A stretch of 64,000 nt of DNA from Micromonospora inositola (GCF_900090285.1 NZ_LT607754.1:5544001-5608000); one strand, 5' to 3'; shown: positions 20,237-30,658, counted from the stretch's first letter. The notes: generated from the sequence alone by a model not told the origin. Numbers and translations are program-made.

Positions 20237-22791
20237 TGTTCCGCGCCACGTGGAAAAGCCTGCTGGCGCGCAAGGTGCGCCTCCTGCTGTCGGGCCTGGC
20301 GGTCGTGCTGGGCGTCATGTTCGTCTCCGGCGCCTTCGTGCTCACCGACACCCTGGGCCGGTCGTTCGACGCCGTCTTCGCCGACGGGTACTCGCACATC
20401 GACGTGACCGTCGCCGCGAAGCCGAAGGTCGCGCTCAGCGAGGCCGAGGGCGAGCAGGTCCAGGCGCCGGTGCCGGCGTCCGTGGTCGACCAGGTGAAGG
20501 CGAAGGTGCCGGGCGCGGCGGACGTCACCGGCCTGGTCAACGCCGACGGCGCCCGGCTGATCGGCAGCAACGGCAAGGTGGTGACCTCGTTCGGGCCGCC
20601 GCAGCTGGGCGAGAACTGGGTCGGCGAGAACGACCTGATCGAGCTGCGCCCCGGCAGCCGGGAGCCCCGGGCCGACGACGAGATCGTCGTCAACCAGGCC
20701 CTCGCCGACGCGGCGAAGGTCAAGGTCGGTGACCGGGTCGGCGTGCTGACCCTGCAGCCGAAGAAGGAGTTCACCCTGGTCGGCGTGTTCGGCTACAGCG
20801 GCGGCCGGGACTCGATGGGCGGGGTGAACGAGGTCGTCTTCACCACGCCGGTGGCGCAGCGGCTGATGCTCGGCAAGCCGGACACCTTCACCAGCGTCAG
20901 CGTGCAGGCCGCGGACGGGGTGTCGGCCGAACGGCTGCGCGACGACGTGGCGGCGGCGCTCGGCTCCGGCTACGAGGCGAAGACGGGCAAGCAGGCCGCC
21001 GCCGACCAGGCGGCCAGCCTGAAGGACGCGCTGTCGTTTTTCAACAAGGTCCTGCTCGGCTTCGCCGCGGTGGCGCTGCTGGTCGGCACCTTCCTGATCC
21101 TCAACACCTTCTCGATCATCGTCGCCCAGCGCACCCGGGAGCTGGCCCTGATGCGGGCGATCGGGGCGAGCGGGCGGCAGATCATCGGCTCGGTGGTGCT
21201 GGAGGCCATCGTGGTCGGCCTGATCGCCTCCGTGCTCGGGCTGGCCGCGGGCATCGGCGTGGGCGCGCTGCTGGCGTACCTGTTCGGGAAGCTGGCCGGC
21301 GGGCTCAGCCTGGCCGGGCTCGGCGTGCCGCCGGCGGCGGTGATCGGCGCCTTCGGCGTCGGCCTGGTGATCACCGTGGTGGCGGCCCTGCTGCCGGCGC
21401 TGCGGGCGTCCCGGATCCCGCCGATCGCCGCGATGCAGGACGTGGCCACCCCGGACCGGCCGCTGACCAAGGTCACCGTGGCCGGCGGGATCGTCACCGG
21501 GATCGGCGCGGTGCTGCTCTTCCTCGGCCTGAACGGGCACGCCGGCGACAACACCCTGGCCACCATCCTCGGCGGCGTGCTGTTCGCCTTCATCGGGGTG
21601 GCGCTGCTGACCCCGCTGATCAGCCGGCCGGTGGTCTCCCTGCTCGGGGCGCTGTTCGCCTGGTCGGTGCCGGGCAAGCTGGGCCGGCTGAACTCCGGCC
21701 GCAACCCGCGCCGCACCGCGATCACCGCGGCCGCGCTGATGGTCGGCATCGCCCTGGTGACCGGCGTGACGGTGATCCTCGACTCGGCGAAGGGCAGCAT
21801 CAGCAAGGTGGCCGCGGACACCATCAAGGCGGAACTGGTGATCTCCGGGGCGCAGAGCGGGCCGCGCCCGCCGAGCTTCGACCCGGCGGTGCTGGAGAAG
21901 GCGGCGGGGATCCCGGGCGTCCAGTTGGTCGACGGCGAGTACGGCGACATGGCCACGGTCAACGGCACCCGTACCTGGGTGGCGGCGTCGAGCAACGTCG
22001 CCTCGCTGCAGCGGATCTTCGGCGCAAAGGCCACCGCCGGTGACATCAGCCGGCTCGGCCCGGACCAGATGCTGTTCAGCTCGGACACCGCCAAGTCCCG
22101 CAACGTGTCGGTCGGCTCCCCGGTGACGGTGCAGCTGTCCCGGGGCGAGGCGCGGACGTACACTGTCAGCGGCATCTACGAGAGCTCGCAGCTGACCAAC
22201 CCGGTGGTGCTGCCGCCGCAGGCGGCCGCCGACTTCGCCATCCCGCAGCCGATCCAGGGCTTCGTGCAGCTCGCGCCCGGCACCAAGGTCGCCGACGTGC
22301 AGCCGCAGGTGGAGACGCTGCTCGCCGACAGCCCGGAGGTGTCGGTGGCGGACCGGGACGCGTTCATCAAGCAGCAGACCAGCCAGCTGGACACCCCGCT
22401 GCGCATGATCCAGATCCTGCTGGCGCTGGCCATCGTGATCGCGGTGCTCGGCATCATCAACACCCTGGCCCTGTCGGTGCTGGAGCGGACCCGGGAGCTG
22501 GGGCTGCTGCGGGCGATCGGGCTGCGTCGGGCGCAGACGATGCGCATGATCACCGTCGAGGCGGTGGTGATCTCGATCTTCGGGGCGCTGCTCGGCGTGG
22601 CGGTCGGCACCGGTCTGGGCGCCGCGGTGGTCCGGGCGCTCAAGGACGAGGGGATCACCGACCTGATCCTGCCGTGGGGTCAGATGGGGGTCTTCCTCGC
22701 CCTGGCCGCGATCATCGGCGTGATCGCCGCGGTGCTGCCCGCGGTGCGGGCCGCGCGGATCAACGTGCTGGGCGCCATCGCCCACGACTGA
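20236..22791 (+). CDS. FtsX-like ABC transporter permease
   Basis: An 851-aa membrane protein with two FtsX modules. Each has a large extracytoplasmic domain (MacB-PCD-like) followed by membrane helices. The repeated block is ERTRELGLLRAIG in the second half and QRTRELALMRAIGASG in the first. The arrangement is a fused pair of permease halves, common in actinobacteria. With the ATPase it should export or extract a lipid, peptide or antibiotic rather than import. Substrate unknown. A strong hairpin follows the gene. Confidence 0.93.
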   Translation: MFRATWKSLLARKVRLLLSGLAVVLGVMFVSGAFVLTDTLGRSFDAVFADGYSHIDVTVAAKPKVALSEAEGEQVQAPVPASVVDQVKAKVPGAADVTGLVNADGARLIGSNGKVVTSFGPPQLGENWVGENDLIELRPGSREPRADDEIVVNQALADAAKVKVGDRVGVLTLQPKKEFTLVGVFGYSGGRDSMGGVNEVVFTTPVAQRLMLGKPDTFTSVSVQAADGVSAERLRDDVAAALGSGYEAKTGKQAAADQAASLKDALSFFNKVLLGFAAVALLVGTFLILNTFSIIVAQRTRELALMRAIGASGRQIIGSVVLEAIVVGLIASVLGLAAGIGVGALLAYLFGKLAGGLSLAGLGVPPAAVIGAFGVGLVITVVAALLPALRASRIPPIAAMQDVATPDRPLTKVTVAGGIVTGIGAVLLFLGLNGHAGDNTLATILGGVLFAFIGVALLTPLISRPVVSLLGALFAWSVPGKLGRLNSGRNPRRTAITAAALMVGIALVTGVTVILDSAKGSISKVAADTIKAELVISGAQSGPRPPSFDPAVLEKAAGIPGVQLVDGEYGDMATVNGTRTWVAASSNVASLQRIFGAKATAGDISRLGPDQMLFSSDTAKSRNVSVGSPVTVQLSRGEARTYTVSGIYESSQLTNPVVLPPQAAADFAIPQPIQGFVQLAPGTKVADVQPQVETLLADSPEVSVADRDAFIKQQTSQLDTPLRMIQILLALAIVIAVLGIINTLALSVLERTRELGLLRAIGLRRAQTMRMITVEAVVISIFGALLGVAVGTGLGAAVVRALKDEGITDLILPWGQMGVFLALAAIIGVIAAVLPAVRAARINVLGAIAHD

Positions 22792-22798
22792 ACGGCAC

Positions 22799-22844
22799 GC
22801 GACACCAAGGGGCCCCGCCGGTCGGCGGGGCCCCTTGGTGTCGC
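22799..22844. terminator. Bidirectional terminator with 21-bp stem
   Basis: A perfect 21-bp inverted repeat spans 22799-22819 and 22824-22844 around a GGTC loop. The arms begin GCGACACCAAGGGGCCC. It sits between the convergent permease and HAD genes, starting 8 nt after the permease stop and ending 3 nt before the HAD stop codon. The CCAAGGGG/CCCCTTGG segment gives each strand a short A/T step. Confidence 0.85.
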
Positions 22845-22846
22845 GG

Positions 22847-23494
22847 TCAGGCGAGCGGTTCGCCGAGCAGCGCCGACAACAGCTCAAGGTCCGCCGCGCT
22901 CAGGCTCTCCAACTGGTGCACGCCGTCGGTCGGCGGCAGCGGCACCTCCGCCGGTACGGCCAGCACGGCGGCCCCGGCCGCGAGGGCGCTGGCCACCCCG
23001 GTCGGCGAGTCCTCGATCGCCACGCAACGCCCGATCGGCACGTCGAGCAGCCGGGCGGCGGTCAGGTACGGCTCCGGGTGCGGCTTCGCCGCGTCCACCT
23101 CGTCGCCGCAGACCACCGCGTCGAAGCTGTCCCGCCCCAGGGTGTCGAGGGCGACCTCGACCAAGGGTCGCCCGCTGGAGGTCACCAGGGCGGTGGGAAT
23201 GCCCGCCGCGCGGACCGCCCGCAGCAGCGCCAACGCGCCCGGCCGCCAGCGCAGGCCGGTGCGGAACAGCTCCAGGATGCGGGCGTTGATCCAGGCGGCG
23301 CTGGCCTCCGGGTCGCGCTCGGGCTGGCCGAGGTCGTCGTGCAGGATCCGCATGGAGTCGGCCATGCTGGTGCCGATGATCGCCTTGCGAGCCGCGTCGG
23401 ACATGCTTCCCCCGTACACCGCCGCGAGTTCCTGCAACGCGACGTCCCACAGCTTCTCGCTGTCGACCAGGGTGCCGTCCATGTCGAAGAGCAC
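22847..23494 (-). CDS. HAD-family hydrolase (beta-phosphoglucomutase-like)
   Basis: A 215-aa HAD phosphatase. Motif I is FDMDGTLVDSE, motif II is TSSG, and motif IV is AIEDSPTGVASALAAG. A helical cap lies after motif I, as in subfamily IA phosphoglycolate/phosphoglucomutase-like enzymes. The annotated start is GTG 23494. An in-frame CTG at 23518, preceded by GGAGG with a 5-nt gap, would add eight residues (MSSNHPAA) and is a good candidate for the true start. The substrate cannot be inferred. Confidence 0.9.
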   Translation of the reverse strand: MLFDMDGTLVDSEKLWDVALQELAAVYGGSMSDAARKAIIGTSMADSMRILHDDLGQPERDPEASAAWINARILELFRTGLRWRPGALALLRAVRAAGIPTALVTSSGRPLVEVALDTLGRDSFDAVVCGDEVDAAKPHPEPYLTAARLLDVPIGRCVAIEDSPTGVASALAAGAAVLAVPAEVPLPPTDGVHQLESLSAADLELLSALLGEPLA

Positions 23495-23620
23495 GGCGGC
23501 GGGATGGTTGCTGCTCAGCGGAGCCTCCTGACGGGTACGGACGTACCCGCCGATCCTCTCAGCCGGGCCACGGGCGCCGCGCGCCGAACCGGCCGGGCGT
23601 GACCTGCGGCATTACCCCGG

Positions 23621-24385
23621 TCAGCCCAGCCCGCAGGCGCCCAGGGACTTCTGGTAGCCGCGGAAGAACGAGTCGGTGCGCTGCTCGGCGGTGCCGTGCG
23701 AGCCCTCGGCGAACCACGGCTGGTCCGGGTCGTCGCCGACCGCGAGCAGCCCCTCCCGGAACTCGTCCAGGTCGCCCTCCTCGAGGGTCAACCGCTTGTC
23801 GCGGACCGAGTCGCCGAGGTACGCCCCGGCCATGCAGTCGGCCTGCAGCTCCTGCTGGATGGTGAAGTTGTAGCGGATGCCGAGGCGGACCTGGATGCCG
23901 TGGGCGTACTCGTGGCCGAGCAGGTAGAACAGGAACGCGTCGCCGATCTGCCGGAACGCCCAGACCGACCAGTTGACGTCGTAGGCGATGAAGTCCCCCG
24001 CCGAGCAGTAGACGGCGTTGTTGCGCGGCAACGGCTGTCCGCCGCAGGAGACCTCCCCTTCCCGGGTGTAGGGCACCACCCGCCGGACCGGCTGGAACCG
24101 CTTGCCGGAGGCCTGGAACTGGGCGGTCCAGTAGTCCTCGGCGCTGCCGACGGCATCGCTGAAGTCCTGCTTGAACTCGGCGACGCTGGTCGTGCCGTCG
24201 GCCCGGGTGGTCCGCGCGCCCGGCGAGGCGGGCTGCCGGGACTGCTGCGGGCGGGTCTGCTCCGGGCCGGGCTGCTGCGGCTCGCCCTGGTCCAGCCCGC
24301 CGCCCATGCAGCCGGCGGCCACCACCACCGCCGCCAGCAGACCGGCGAGCAGGCCCGGCCGCCGACGTCCAGCGCTGTCCCCCAC
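23621..24385 (-). CDS. Neutral zinc metallopeptidase lipoprotein (YpfJ-type)
   Basis: A 254-aa protein of the neutral zinc metallopeptidase family. GTG 24385, after GGAGG, gives a lipoprotein signal (LLAGLLAAVVVAAGC) with lipobox Cys. A Pro/Gln-rich linker (about residues 35-65) precedes the catalytic domain. The zinc motif is HEYAHGIQ, and VYCSAGDFIAYDV and QLQADCMAGAYL-like residues (LQADCMAGAYLGD) are conserved. It should be surface-anchored. Substrates of this family are not established. Confidence 0.88.
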   Translation of the reverse strand: MGDSAGRRRPGLLAGLLAAVVVAAGCMGGGLDQGEPQQPGPEQTRPQQSRQPASPGARTTRADGTTSVAEFKQDFSDAVGSAEDYWTAQFQASGKRFQPVRRVVPYTREGEVSCGGQPLPRNNAVYCSAGDFIAYDVNWSVWAFRQIGDAFLFYLLGHEYAHGIQVRLGIRYNFTIQQELQADCMAGAYLGDSVRDKRLTLEEGDLDEFREGLLAVGDDPDQPWFAEGSHGTAEQRTDSFFRGYQKSLGACGLG

Positions 24386-24479
24386 AGTGTCCTCCCCGGC
24401 CTCGTACTGTGCCTGCGCAGTACCCCAACCGCGCGCGGATGATGCCCACCCGTGATCACGCACCGCCGCCGGTGATCGT

Positions 24480-25010
24480 TCACATGTCGGCAGTGGCGAC
24501 CAGCAGCAGTGCCCGGTCAGGGTCCAGTTGGACCGTCGCCCGGTTGCTGTCGTCGTACTCGGGGCTGCGGAGCCACCGCACGCCGTCCGGCACGTACGGC
24601 GCGAGGCCGGGCCACACCACCATCGGTGGCGGCTTGCCGAAGTCCTGCGTCGCCGCGGGCGCCGGCTGCCAGCGGTACGCCTCGCCGAGCGCGCGGGCGT
24701 CCGCCGGAGCCAACCTCACGACGCCCTGGTACACCAGGTCGGTGGGCCCGGGCGCCCGGGAACAGGCGAAGCTCGGGAAGTCGACCTGCCAGTGGATTTC
24801 CGCGTAGTCACCGATGCCCGGCACGTCCTGCCCGGTCCACACGCGGTCGGTGCGGACCTTGGCCTCGTCCGCGGCCACCTGCGCCGCGCAGTCCCGCTGC
24901 TCCGCTTCACCCGCCCGCAGCATCCAGAGCCCGCCACCGCAGGACGCGAGCACACCGGCACCGGTCACACCGGCCAGGAGCACGAGCAGCCGTCGGGTCC
25001 GCCGGATCAT
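24480..25010 (-). CDS. Putative lipoprotein of unknown function
   Basis: A 176-aa secreted protein. ATG 25010 gives MIRRTRRLLVLLAGVTGAGV followed by LASCGGG, a lipoprotein signal peptide with lipobox LASC. The mature part has two Cys (RDCAAQ, FACSRAPG) that may pair, and a WPGLAPYVPDGVRWL segment. No domain is recognised. A longer frame to 25061 exists but lacks sense as a signal. It overlaps no neighbour and is cotranscribable with the two small membrane genes upstream. Confidence 0.7.
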   Translation of the reverse strand: MIRRTRRLLVLLAGVTGAGVLASCGGGLWMLRAGEAEQRDCAAQVAADEAKVRTDRVWTGQDVPGIGDYAEIHWQVDFPSFACSRAPGPTDLVYQGVVRLAPADARALGEAYRWQPAPAATQDFGKPPPMVVWPGLAPYVPDGVRWLRSPEYDDSNRATVQLDPDRALLLVATADM

Positions 25011-25038
25011 GCGGGCAGCGTAGTTCCCCCGCCACGGG

Positions 25039-25251
25039 TCAGCCGGTGAAGCCGTGGCCACCGCGGTTCCATCCGTCGCTCTGCGCGTGCTGCCGCTCGG
25101 CCACGCGACGGTGCCGCTCGCCTCGGGCGGCCCGGACGACCTCCGGGTCGTCGTCGGAGCTCAGCCGCCGACGGTCACGCCAGCCGACGTACGCGACGGC
25201 CACCGCGACGAGCAGGGCGAAGACCGCGAGCACCACCAGGAAAGTCCTCAT
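25039..25251 (-). CDS. Small membrane protein (70 aa), paralog of 25318-25530
   Basis: A 70-aa protein with one N-terminal membrane helix (TFLVVLAVFALLVAVAVAYV) followed by GWRDRRRLSSDDDPEVVRAA and a charged cytoplasmic tail. Length and layout match the neighbouring 70-aa protein, including a shared WRDR step after the helix and an RHRRVAERQ-like tail. This points to a tandem duplication. Function unknown. Confidence 0.65.
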   Translation of the reverse strand: MRTFLVVLAVFALLVAVAVAYVGWRDRRRLSSDDDPEVVRAARGERHRRVAERQHAQSDGWNRGGHGFTG

Positions 25252-25317
25252 GCCCGAACGGTAGGACGGTCGTGCACCCGATGGGGGGCGGCCGGCCGCG
25301 CCGCTCCGGCGCTCGGG

Positions 25318-25530
25318 TCAGAAGGGGGACTGATCGCGGTCGCGGTGCCGCACCTCGCCCTGCCCCCCGTGCCGTTCCGCCTCGTACCGCTGCTGCCGGG
25401 CGCGGGCGTCCCGGGCGGCGGCGGACTCCTCGCCGGAGGTATGGCGGGCCCGGTCACGCCAGGTCACGAAGCCGTACCCGGCCGCCAAGACCGCGGCCAC
25501 CACGGCGAGCACCACCAGAGTCGTCACCAT
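25318..25530 (-). CDS. Small membrane protein (70 aa), paralog of 25039-25251
   Basis: A 70-aa protein starting at ATG 25530: MVTTLVVLAVVAAVLAAGYG then FVTWRDRARHTSGEESAAAR. It has the same single-helix plus charged-tail architecture as the adjacent 25039-25251 gene, from which it is separated by 66 nt. The tail is Arg/Glu/Gln-rich (ARQQRYEAERHGGQGEVRHR). Function unknown. Confidence 0.65.
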   Translation of the reverse strand: MVTTLVVLAVVAAVLAAGYGFVTWRDRARHTSGEESAAARDARARQQRYEAERHGGQGEVRHRDRDQSPF

Positions 25531-25602
25531 GCCCTGCACGGTAGGACCCGCGCGCACGTCGTGGGGCGGCCAACCAGGCGAGGCACGGCTACGCTGCCGT
25601 CC

Positions 25603-26418
25603 ATGATCGTCACGGACTTCGACGCGCACGAGCGGTCCCGGTGGGCGGGGCGGGCGGCGGCGTACGAGCGTAGTTTCGGCCGGCTCTGCGCGTACCCGGC
25701 GGAGGCGCTGCTGGACGCGGCGGGGGTGCGGGCCGGACGGCGGGTGATCGACGTCGGCACCGGGCCGGGCACCGTCGCGGCGCGTGCGCTGCAGCGCGGC
25801 GCCGAGGTGGTGGCGGTCGACGCGGAACCGGACATGCTGGACGCGGCCCGGCGCAACGCTCCGGGCGCCGAGCTCCACGAAGCCGTCCTGCCCCACCTGC
25901 CATTCCCGGCCGGCGATTTCGACGCGGCGGTCGCCAACTTCGTGCTCAACCACGTAGCGGACCCGGCCGCCGCCGTGGCCGAGCTGCGCCGCCTGGTGCG
26001 ACCCAGCGGACAGGTGGCGGTCACTATCTGGCCGACTCCGCAGCCACCGCTGCAACGGCTCTGGGGCGAGGCGGTCGCCGCCGCCGGCGTCGAGACGCCG
26101 GCGGACCTGCCCCGCCTGGCGCCGGAGCACGACTTCCCCCGTACCGAGGACGGCCTGACCGGCCTGTTGGCGGCGGCCGGCCTGACCGACGTGCGGTGCC
26201 TGACCCTGTCCTGGGAGCACCGCGCCGACCCGGAGGCCTGGTGGGACGGCCCCGCGAACGGCATCGGGACCATCGGCCTGGCGCTGCAACGGCAGCCCAC
26301 GGCGGTGCGCGAGCGGATCCGCCAGCAGTACGACCTGCTCAGCGCCCGCTACCGCGACAACGACGGGCAACTCGCGCTGCCCACCGCCGCGCTGCTGGCC
26401 TGCGCTCGGGCGGCCTGA
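25603..26418 (+). CDS. Class I SAM-dependent methyltransferase
   Basis: A 271-aa protein. The SAM-binding motif is VIDVGTGPGTVAARAL, then VVAVDAEPDMLDAARRNAPG (motif II) and FDAAVANFVLNHVADPAAAV (post-motif), matching the UbiE/Methyltransf_11 type. ATG 25603 is chosen; upstream sequence in this frame is not coding-like. It stands alone, divergent from the small membrane genes. Substrate unknown. Confidence 0.88.
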   Translation: MIVTDFDAHERSRWAGRAAAYERSFGRLCAYPAEALLDAAGVRAGRRVIDVGTGPGTVAARALQRGAEVVAVDAEPDMLDAARRNAPGAELHEAVLPHLPFPAGDFDAAVANFVLNHVADPAAAVAELRRLVRPSGQVAVTIWPTPQPPLQRLWGEAVAAAGVETPADLPRLAPEHDFPRTEDGLTGLLAAAGLTDVRCLTLSWEHRADPEAWWDGPANGIGTIGLALQRQPTAVRERIRQQYDLLSARYRDNDGQLALPTAALLACARAA

Positions 26419-26524
26419 TTCCCGCCTACTCTCGGATCCGGCGGTGGTGGATGTCCGGGACGGCTCCTCGGCGCCGACGTCTCAGCGACGGCGCACGACG
26501 GGGCGCCGGCCGAGAGGAGAGACC

Positions 26525-26926
26525 GTGAAATACATGATCATGCTGTACGGATCGCAGCAGGACTACGACGCGATGGCCGGCCGCCCGGGCGGGAAGCCGC
26601 CGATGTCGGCCGAGCAGGTCGCGGCCATGCACGCGCACATGGAGTCCGTCCACAAGGAGCTGGCCGAGTCCGGCGAACTCGTCGACGGCCGGGGCCTGAC
26701 GGCTCCCGTGCACGCCCGGCGGGTGCAGTTGCGGCACGGCGCCCCGGTGGTGACCGACGGGCCGTACCCGGAGACCCAGGAGGTGCTGGCCGGGTTCACG
26801 GTCGTCGAGTGCGCCAGCTTCGACCGGGCCACCCAGATCGCCGCCCGCTTCGTCAACCCCGACGCCGACGGCGAGTACGTGGACGTCCGGCCGGTCGCCG
26901 ACGGCATCGAGGACCTCGACGGGTGA
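26525..26926 (+). CDS. YCII-related (DGPF-like) protein
   Basis: A 133-aa dimeric ferredoxin-like-fold protein of the YCII group, starting at GTG 26525 after GAGGAGAG. MKYMIMLYGSQQDY is the typical first strand, and TDGPYPETQEVLAGF holds the DGPF-like motif with Phe replaced by Tyr. Proteins of this kind are encoded next to ECF42-type sigma factors, as here (9 nt gap). Their biochemical role is not settled; involvement in a stress response is inference. Confidence 0.88.
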   Translation: MKYMIMLYGSQQDYDAMAGRPGGKPPMSAEQVAAMHAHMESVHKELAESGELVDGRGLTAPVHARRVQLRHGAPVVTDGPYPETQEVLAGFTVVECASFDRATQIAARFVNPDADGEYVDVRPVADGIEDLDG

Positions 26927-26935
26927 GCCGTCGTC

Positions 26936-28183
<1,248 letters not shown>

Positions 28184-28238
28184 CTGATCCTCACCCCATC
28201 GGTAAGTTTCCGACCGGCCTCAACGGGTAGCACGCGCC

Positions 28239-29666
28239 ATGCCTGGCCTGTCATTGGTGGCCCTCGGAGCGAGCCTCGTGCCCGCCGATCCGGCGCAGCT
28301 GCTGCCGGCGCGGGAGCAGATGGCCTTCACGCTCGGCTTCCACATCATCCTGGTGCCGTTCGGGGTGGCCTTCACATTCCTGATGCTGATCTCGAACGCC
28401 CGTGGCATTCGCCGGAACGACGAGACTGCCCTGCTGCTGGCCCGACGTTGGTCGCAGGTGGCGGCGGTGCTGTTCGCCGTCGGCGCGGTGTCAGGCACGG
28501 TGCTGTCGTTCGAGCTCGGGCTGCTCTGGCCGCGACTGATGGGCACCTACGGCGCGGCGTTCGGCATCCCCTTCGCGATCGAGGGTCTGTTCTTCTTCCT
28601 GGAGGCGATCTTCGTCGCCATCTACGTCTACGGGTGGCAGCGGATGCGCCCATGGCCGCACTTCTGGACCGGGGTGCCGGTGGTGCTGTCCGGAGTCGGC
28701 GGCACGCTGTCGGTGGTCGCGGCGAACGCCTGGATGAACCAGCCGGGCGGGTTCACCATGCGGGACGGCAAGATCGTGCAGGTCCGCCCACTGGAGGTGA
28801 TCTTCAACGGCGCGTTCTGGTTTGAGGCCATCCACATGCTGCTGGCCGCATACATGGTCGCCGGGTTCGTCGTCGCCGGCGTGTACGCGGTCGGGATGCT
28901 GCGCGGCCGCCGCGACCGGTACCACCGGCTCGGCCTGGTGATACCGCTGACCGTCGCGGCGCTGGCCACCCCGGTGCAGATCTTCGTCGGCGACGTCGTC
29001 GCGCGCGAGGTCTTCCGGAACGAACCGGCGAAGTTCGCCGCGATCGAGGCCGTCCCGACCACGGGCACCCACGTGCCGGAGGTGCTGGGCGGCTACTACG
29101 CGAACGGGGAGGTGCACGGCGGCATCAGGGTTCCCTCGGGGGCCTCACTGTTGGCCGGCTACTCGCCGTCAACCCGTATCCAGGGCCTGGACGCCATCCC
29201 ACCCGAGCTACGGCCGCCGGACCGGCTGGTCGCGATCGTCCACCTGAGCTTCGACGTCATGGTCGGCATCGGCACGGCGCTGCTGGCCCTCTCCGCCTGG
29301 TATGCCCTGGCCTGGTGGCGCCGCCGCGACCTGCCGCGCAGCAGATGGTTCCTGCGGGCGACCGCGGTCAGTGGCGTGCTAGCGGTGGTGGCGCTGGAGG
29401 CGGGCTGGGTGGTCACCGAGGTCGGCCGACAGCCGTGGACCGTCGTCGGTCACCTCCTCACCCGGGACGCGGTCACCACGTCCGGCAACGTGTGGCTGTT
29501 CTTCGCCGCCACCGTCGCGCTGTATACCGCGGTCGGCGCCACCACCGTGTACGTCCTGCGACTGCTGCGTCGCCGCTGGCGCGACCAGGGCGGGGCGGCC
29601 GAGGCGGACGTGCCCTACGGCCCGCCCCGGGCCTCGGAGTCCGCGCCTGCGGGAGGTCAGGCGTGA
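28239..29666 (+). CDS. cydA: Cytochrome bd-type quinol oxidase subunit I
   Basis: A 475-aa membrane subunit with about nine helices that carries hemes b558, b595 and d. The heme ligand region is LGFHIILVPFGVAF, the second His is in EAIHMLLAAYMVAG, and the diagnostic GRQPW motif occurs in VTEVGRQPWTVVG. The Q-loop between them is short, as in the CIO/S-type enzymes. It oxidises quinol and reduces oxygen to water with high affinity. It overlaps cydB by 4 nt. No cydCD assembly exporter follows. Confidence 0.95.
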   Translation: MPGLSLVALGASLVPADPAQLLPAREQMAFTLGFHIILVPFGVAFTFLMLISNARGIRRNDETALLLARRWSQVAAVLFAVGAVSGTVLSFELGLLWPRLMGTYGAAFGIPFAIEGLFFFLEAIFVAIYVYGWQRMRPWPHFWTGVPVVLSGVGGTLSVVAANAWMNQPGGFTMRDGKIVQVRPLEVIFNGAFWFEAIHMLLAAYMVAGFVVAGVYAVGMLRGRRDRYHRLGLVIPLTVAALATPVQIFVGDVVAREVFRNEPAKFAAIEAVPTTGTHVPEVLGGYYANGEVHGGIRVPSGASLLAGYSPSTRIQGLDAIPPELRPPDRLVAIVHLSFDVMVGIGTALLALSAWYALAWWRRRDLPRSRWFLRATAVSGVLAVVALEAGWVVTEVGRQPWTVVGHLLTRDAVTTSGNVWLFFAATVALYTAVGATTVYVLRLLRRRWRDQGGAAEADVPYGPPRASESAPAGGQA

Positions 29667-30658
29667 GTACGTTCGCCGCCGTCGTGCTGTTCATCGGCGT
29701 CACCGCCTACGCCGTGCTCGGCGGCGCGGACTACGGTGCCGGCTTCTGGGATCTCACCGCCGGTGGTGCGCGACGGGGGCAGGGCCCCCGGCACCTGATC
29801 GACCACACGCTGGCACCGGTGTGGGAGGCCAACCACGTGTGGCTGATCTTCTGCCTGGTGATGCTCTGGACCGGCTTCCCGTCCGCGTTCGCCGCGATCA
29901 TGACCACGCTCTACATCCCGCTGGGCCTCGCCGCGCTGGGCATCGTGGTCCGCGGCAGCGGGTTCGCATTCCGAAAGGTGGTGGTGAAGACCGACCAACA
30001 GCGGGCGACCGGGGCGGCGTTCGCCACCTCGTCGGTGCTCACGCCCTTCTTCCTCGGCACGGTCGCCGGCGGAATCGCCTCCGGCCGGGTGCCCGCCGAC
30101 GGACACGGCAACCCGGTGACCAGCTGGGTCAACCCGACGTCGCTGCTCGGCGGGGTGCTCGCGGTCGGGGTGTGCGCGTTCGTCGCCGCGGTGTTCCTCA
30201 CCGCCGAGGCCCGTACCCACGCCGACGCCCGCCTGGAACGCTGGTTCCGCCGTCGAGCCCAGGCCAGCGCCGTGGCGACCGGCGCCGTGGCCCTGGCGGG
30301 CATCGGCATCCTGCACGCCGATACCGGGCGCCTGTTCTCCGGGCTGACCGGCCGCGGCCTGCCGCTGGTGCTGGTCTCCGCGGCGTGCGGGCTGGCCAGC
30401 CTCGCCCTGCTGCACCGGGCGGCGCCCCGGTTGCTGCAGGCGCTCGCCGTCAGCGCGGCGGGCACGGTGGTGATCGGCTGGGGCGTCGCGCAGTACCCGT
30501 ACCTGCTGGGCACCCACCTGCGCATCGACGAGGCCGCCGCTCCCGAAGCCACCCTGGTGTCGCTCACCCTCGTCGCCGCCGCGGCGCTCGTGCTCGTCGT
30601 GCCGGCCATGGCGCTGCTGTTCGTCCTGCACCAGCGTGGTCGTCTGGACACCGCCTGA
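29663..30658 (+). CDS. cydB: Cytochrome bd-type quinol oxidase subunit II
   Basis: A 331-aa membrane subunit starting at GTG 29663, overlapping the cydA stop (GTGA). The family blocks are LGGADYGAGFWDLTAGG, APVWEANHVWLIFCLVMLWT and FPSAFAAIMTTLYIPL. About eight or nine helices follow. It stabilises the heme-bearing CydA. A CydX-like small subunit is not seen downstream, and the transcript ends in a 580-bp gap. Confidence 0.95.
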   Translation: MSTFAAVVLFIGVTAYAVLGGADYGAGFWDLTAGGARRGQGPRHLIDHTLAPVWEANHVWLIFCLVMLWTGFPSAFAAIMTTLYIPLGLAALGIVVRGSGFAFRKVVVKTDQQRATGAAFATSSVLTPFFLGTVAGGIASGRVPADGHGNPVTSWVNPTSLLGGVLAVGVCAFVAAVFLTAEARTHADARLERWFRRRAQASAVATGAVALAGIGILHADTGRLFSGLTGRGLPLVLVSAACGLASLALLHRAAPRLLQALAVSAAGTVVIGWGVAQYPYLLGTHLRIDEAAAPEATLVSLTLVAAAALVLVVPAMALLFVLHQRGRLDTA

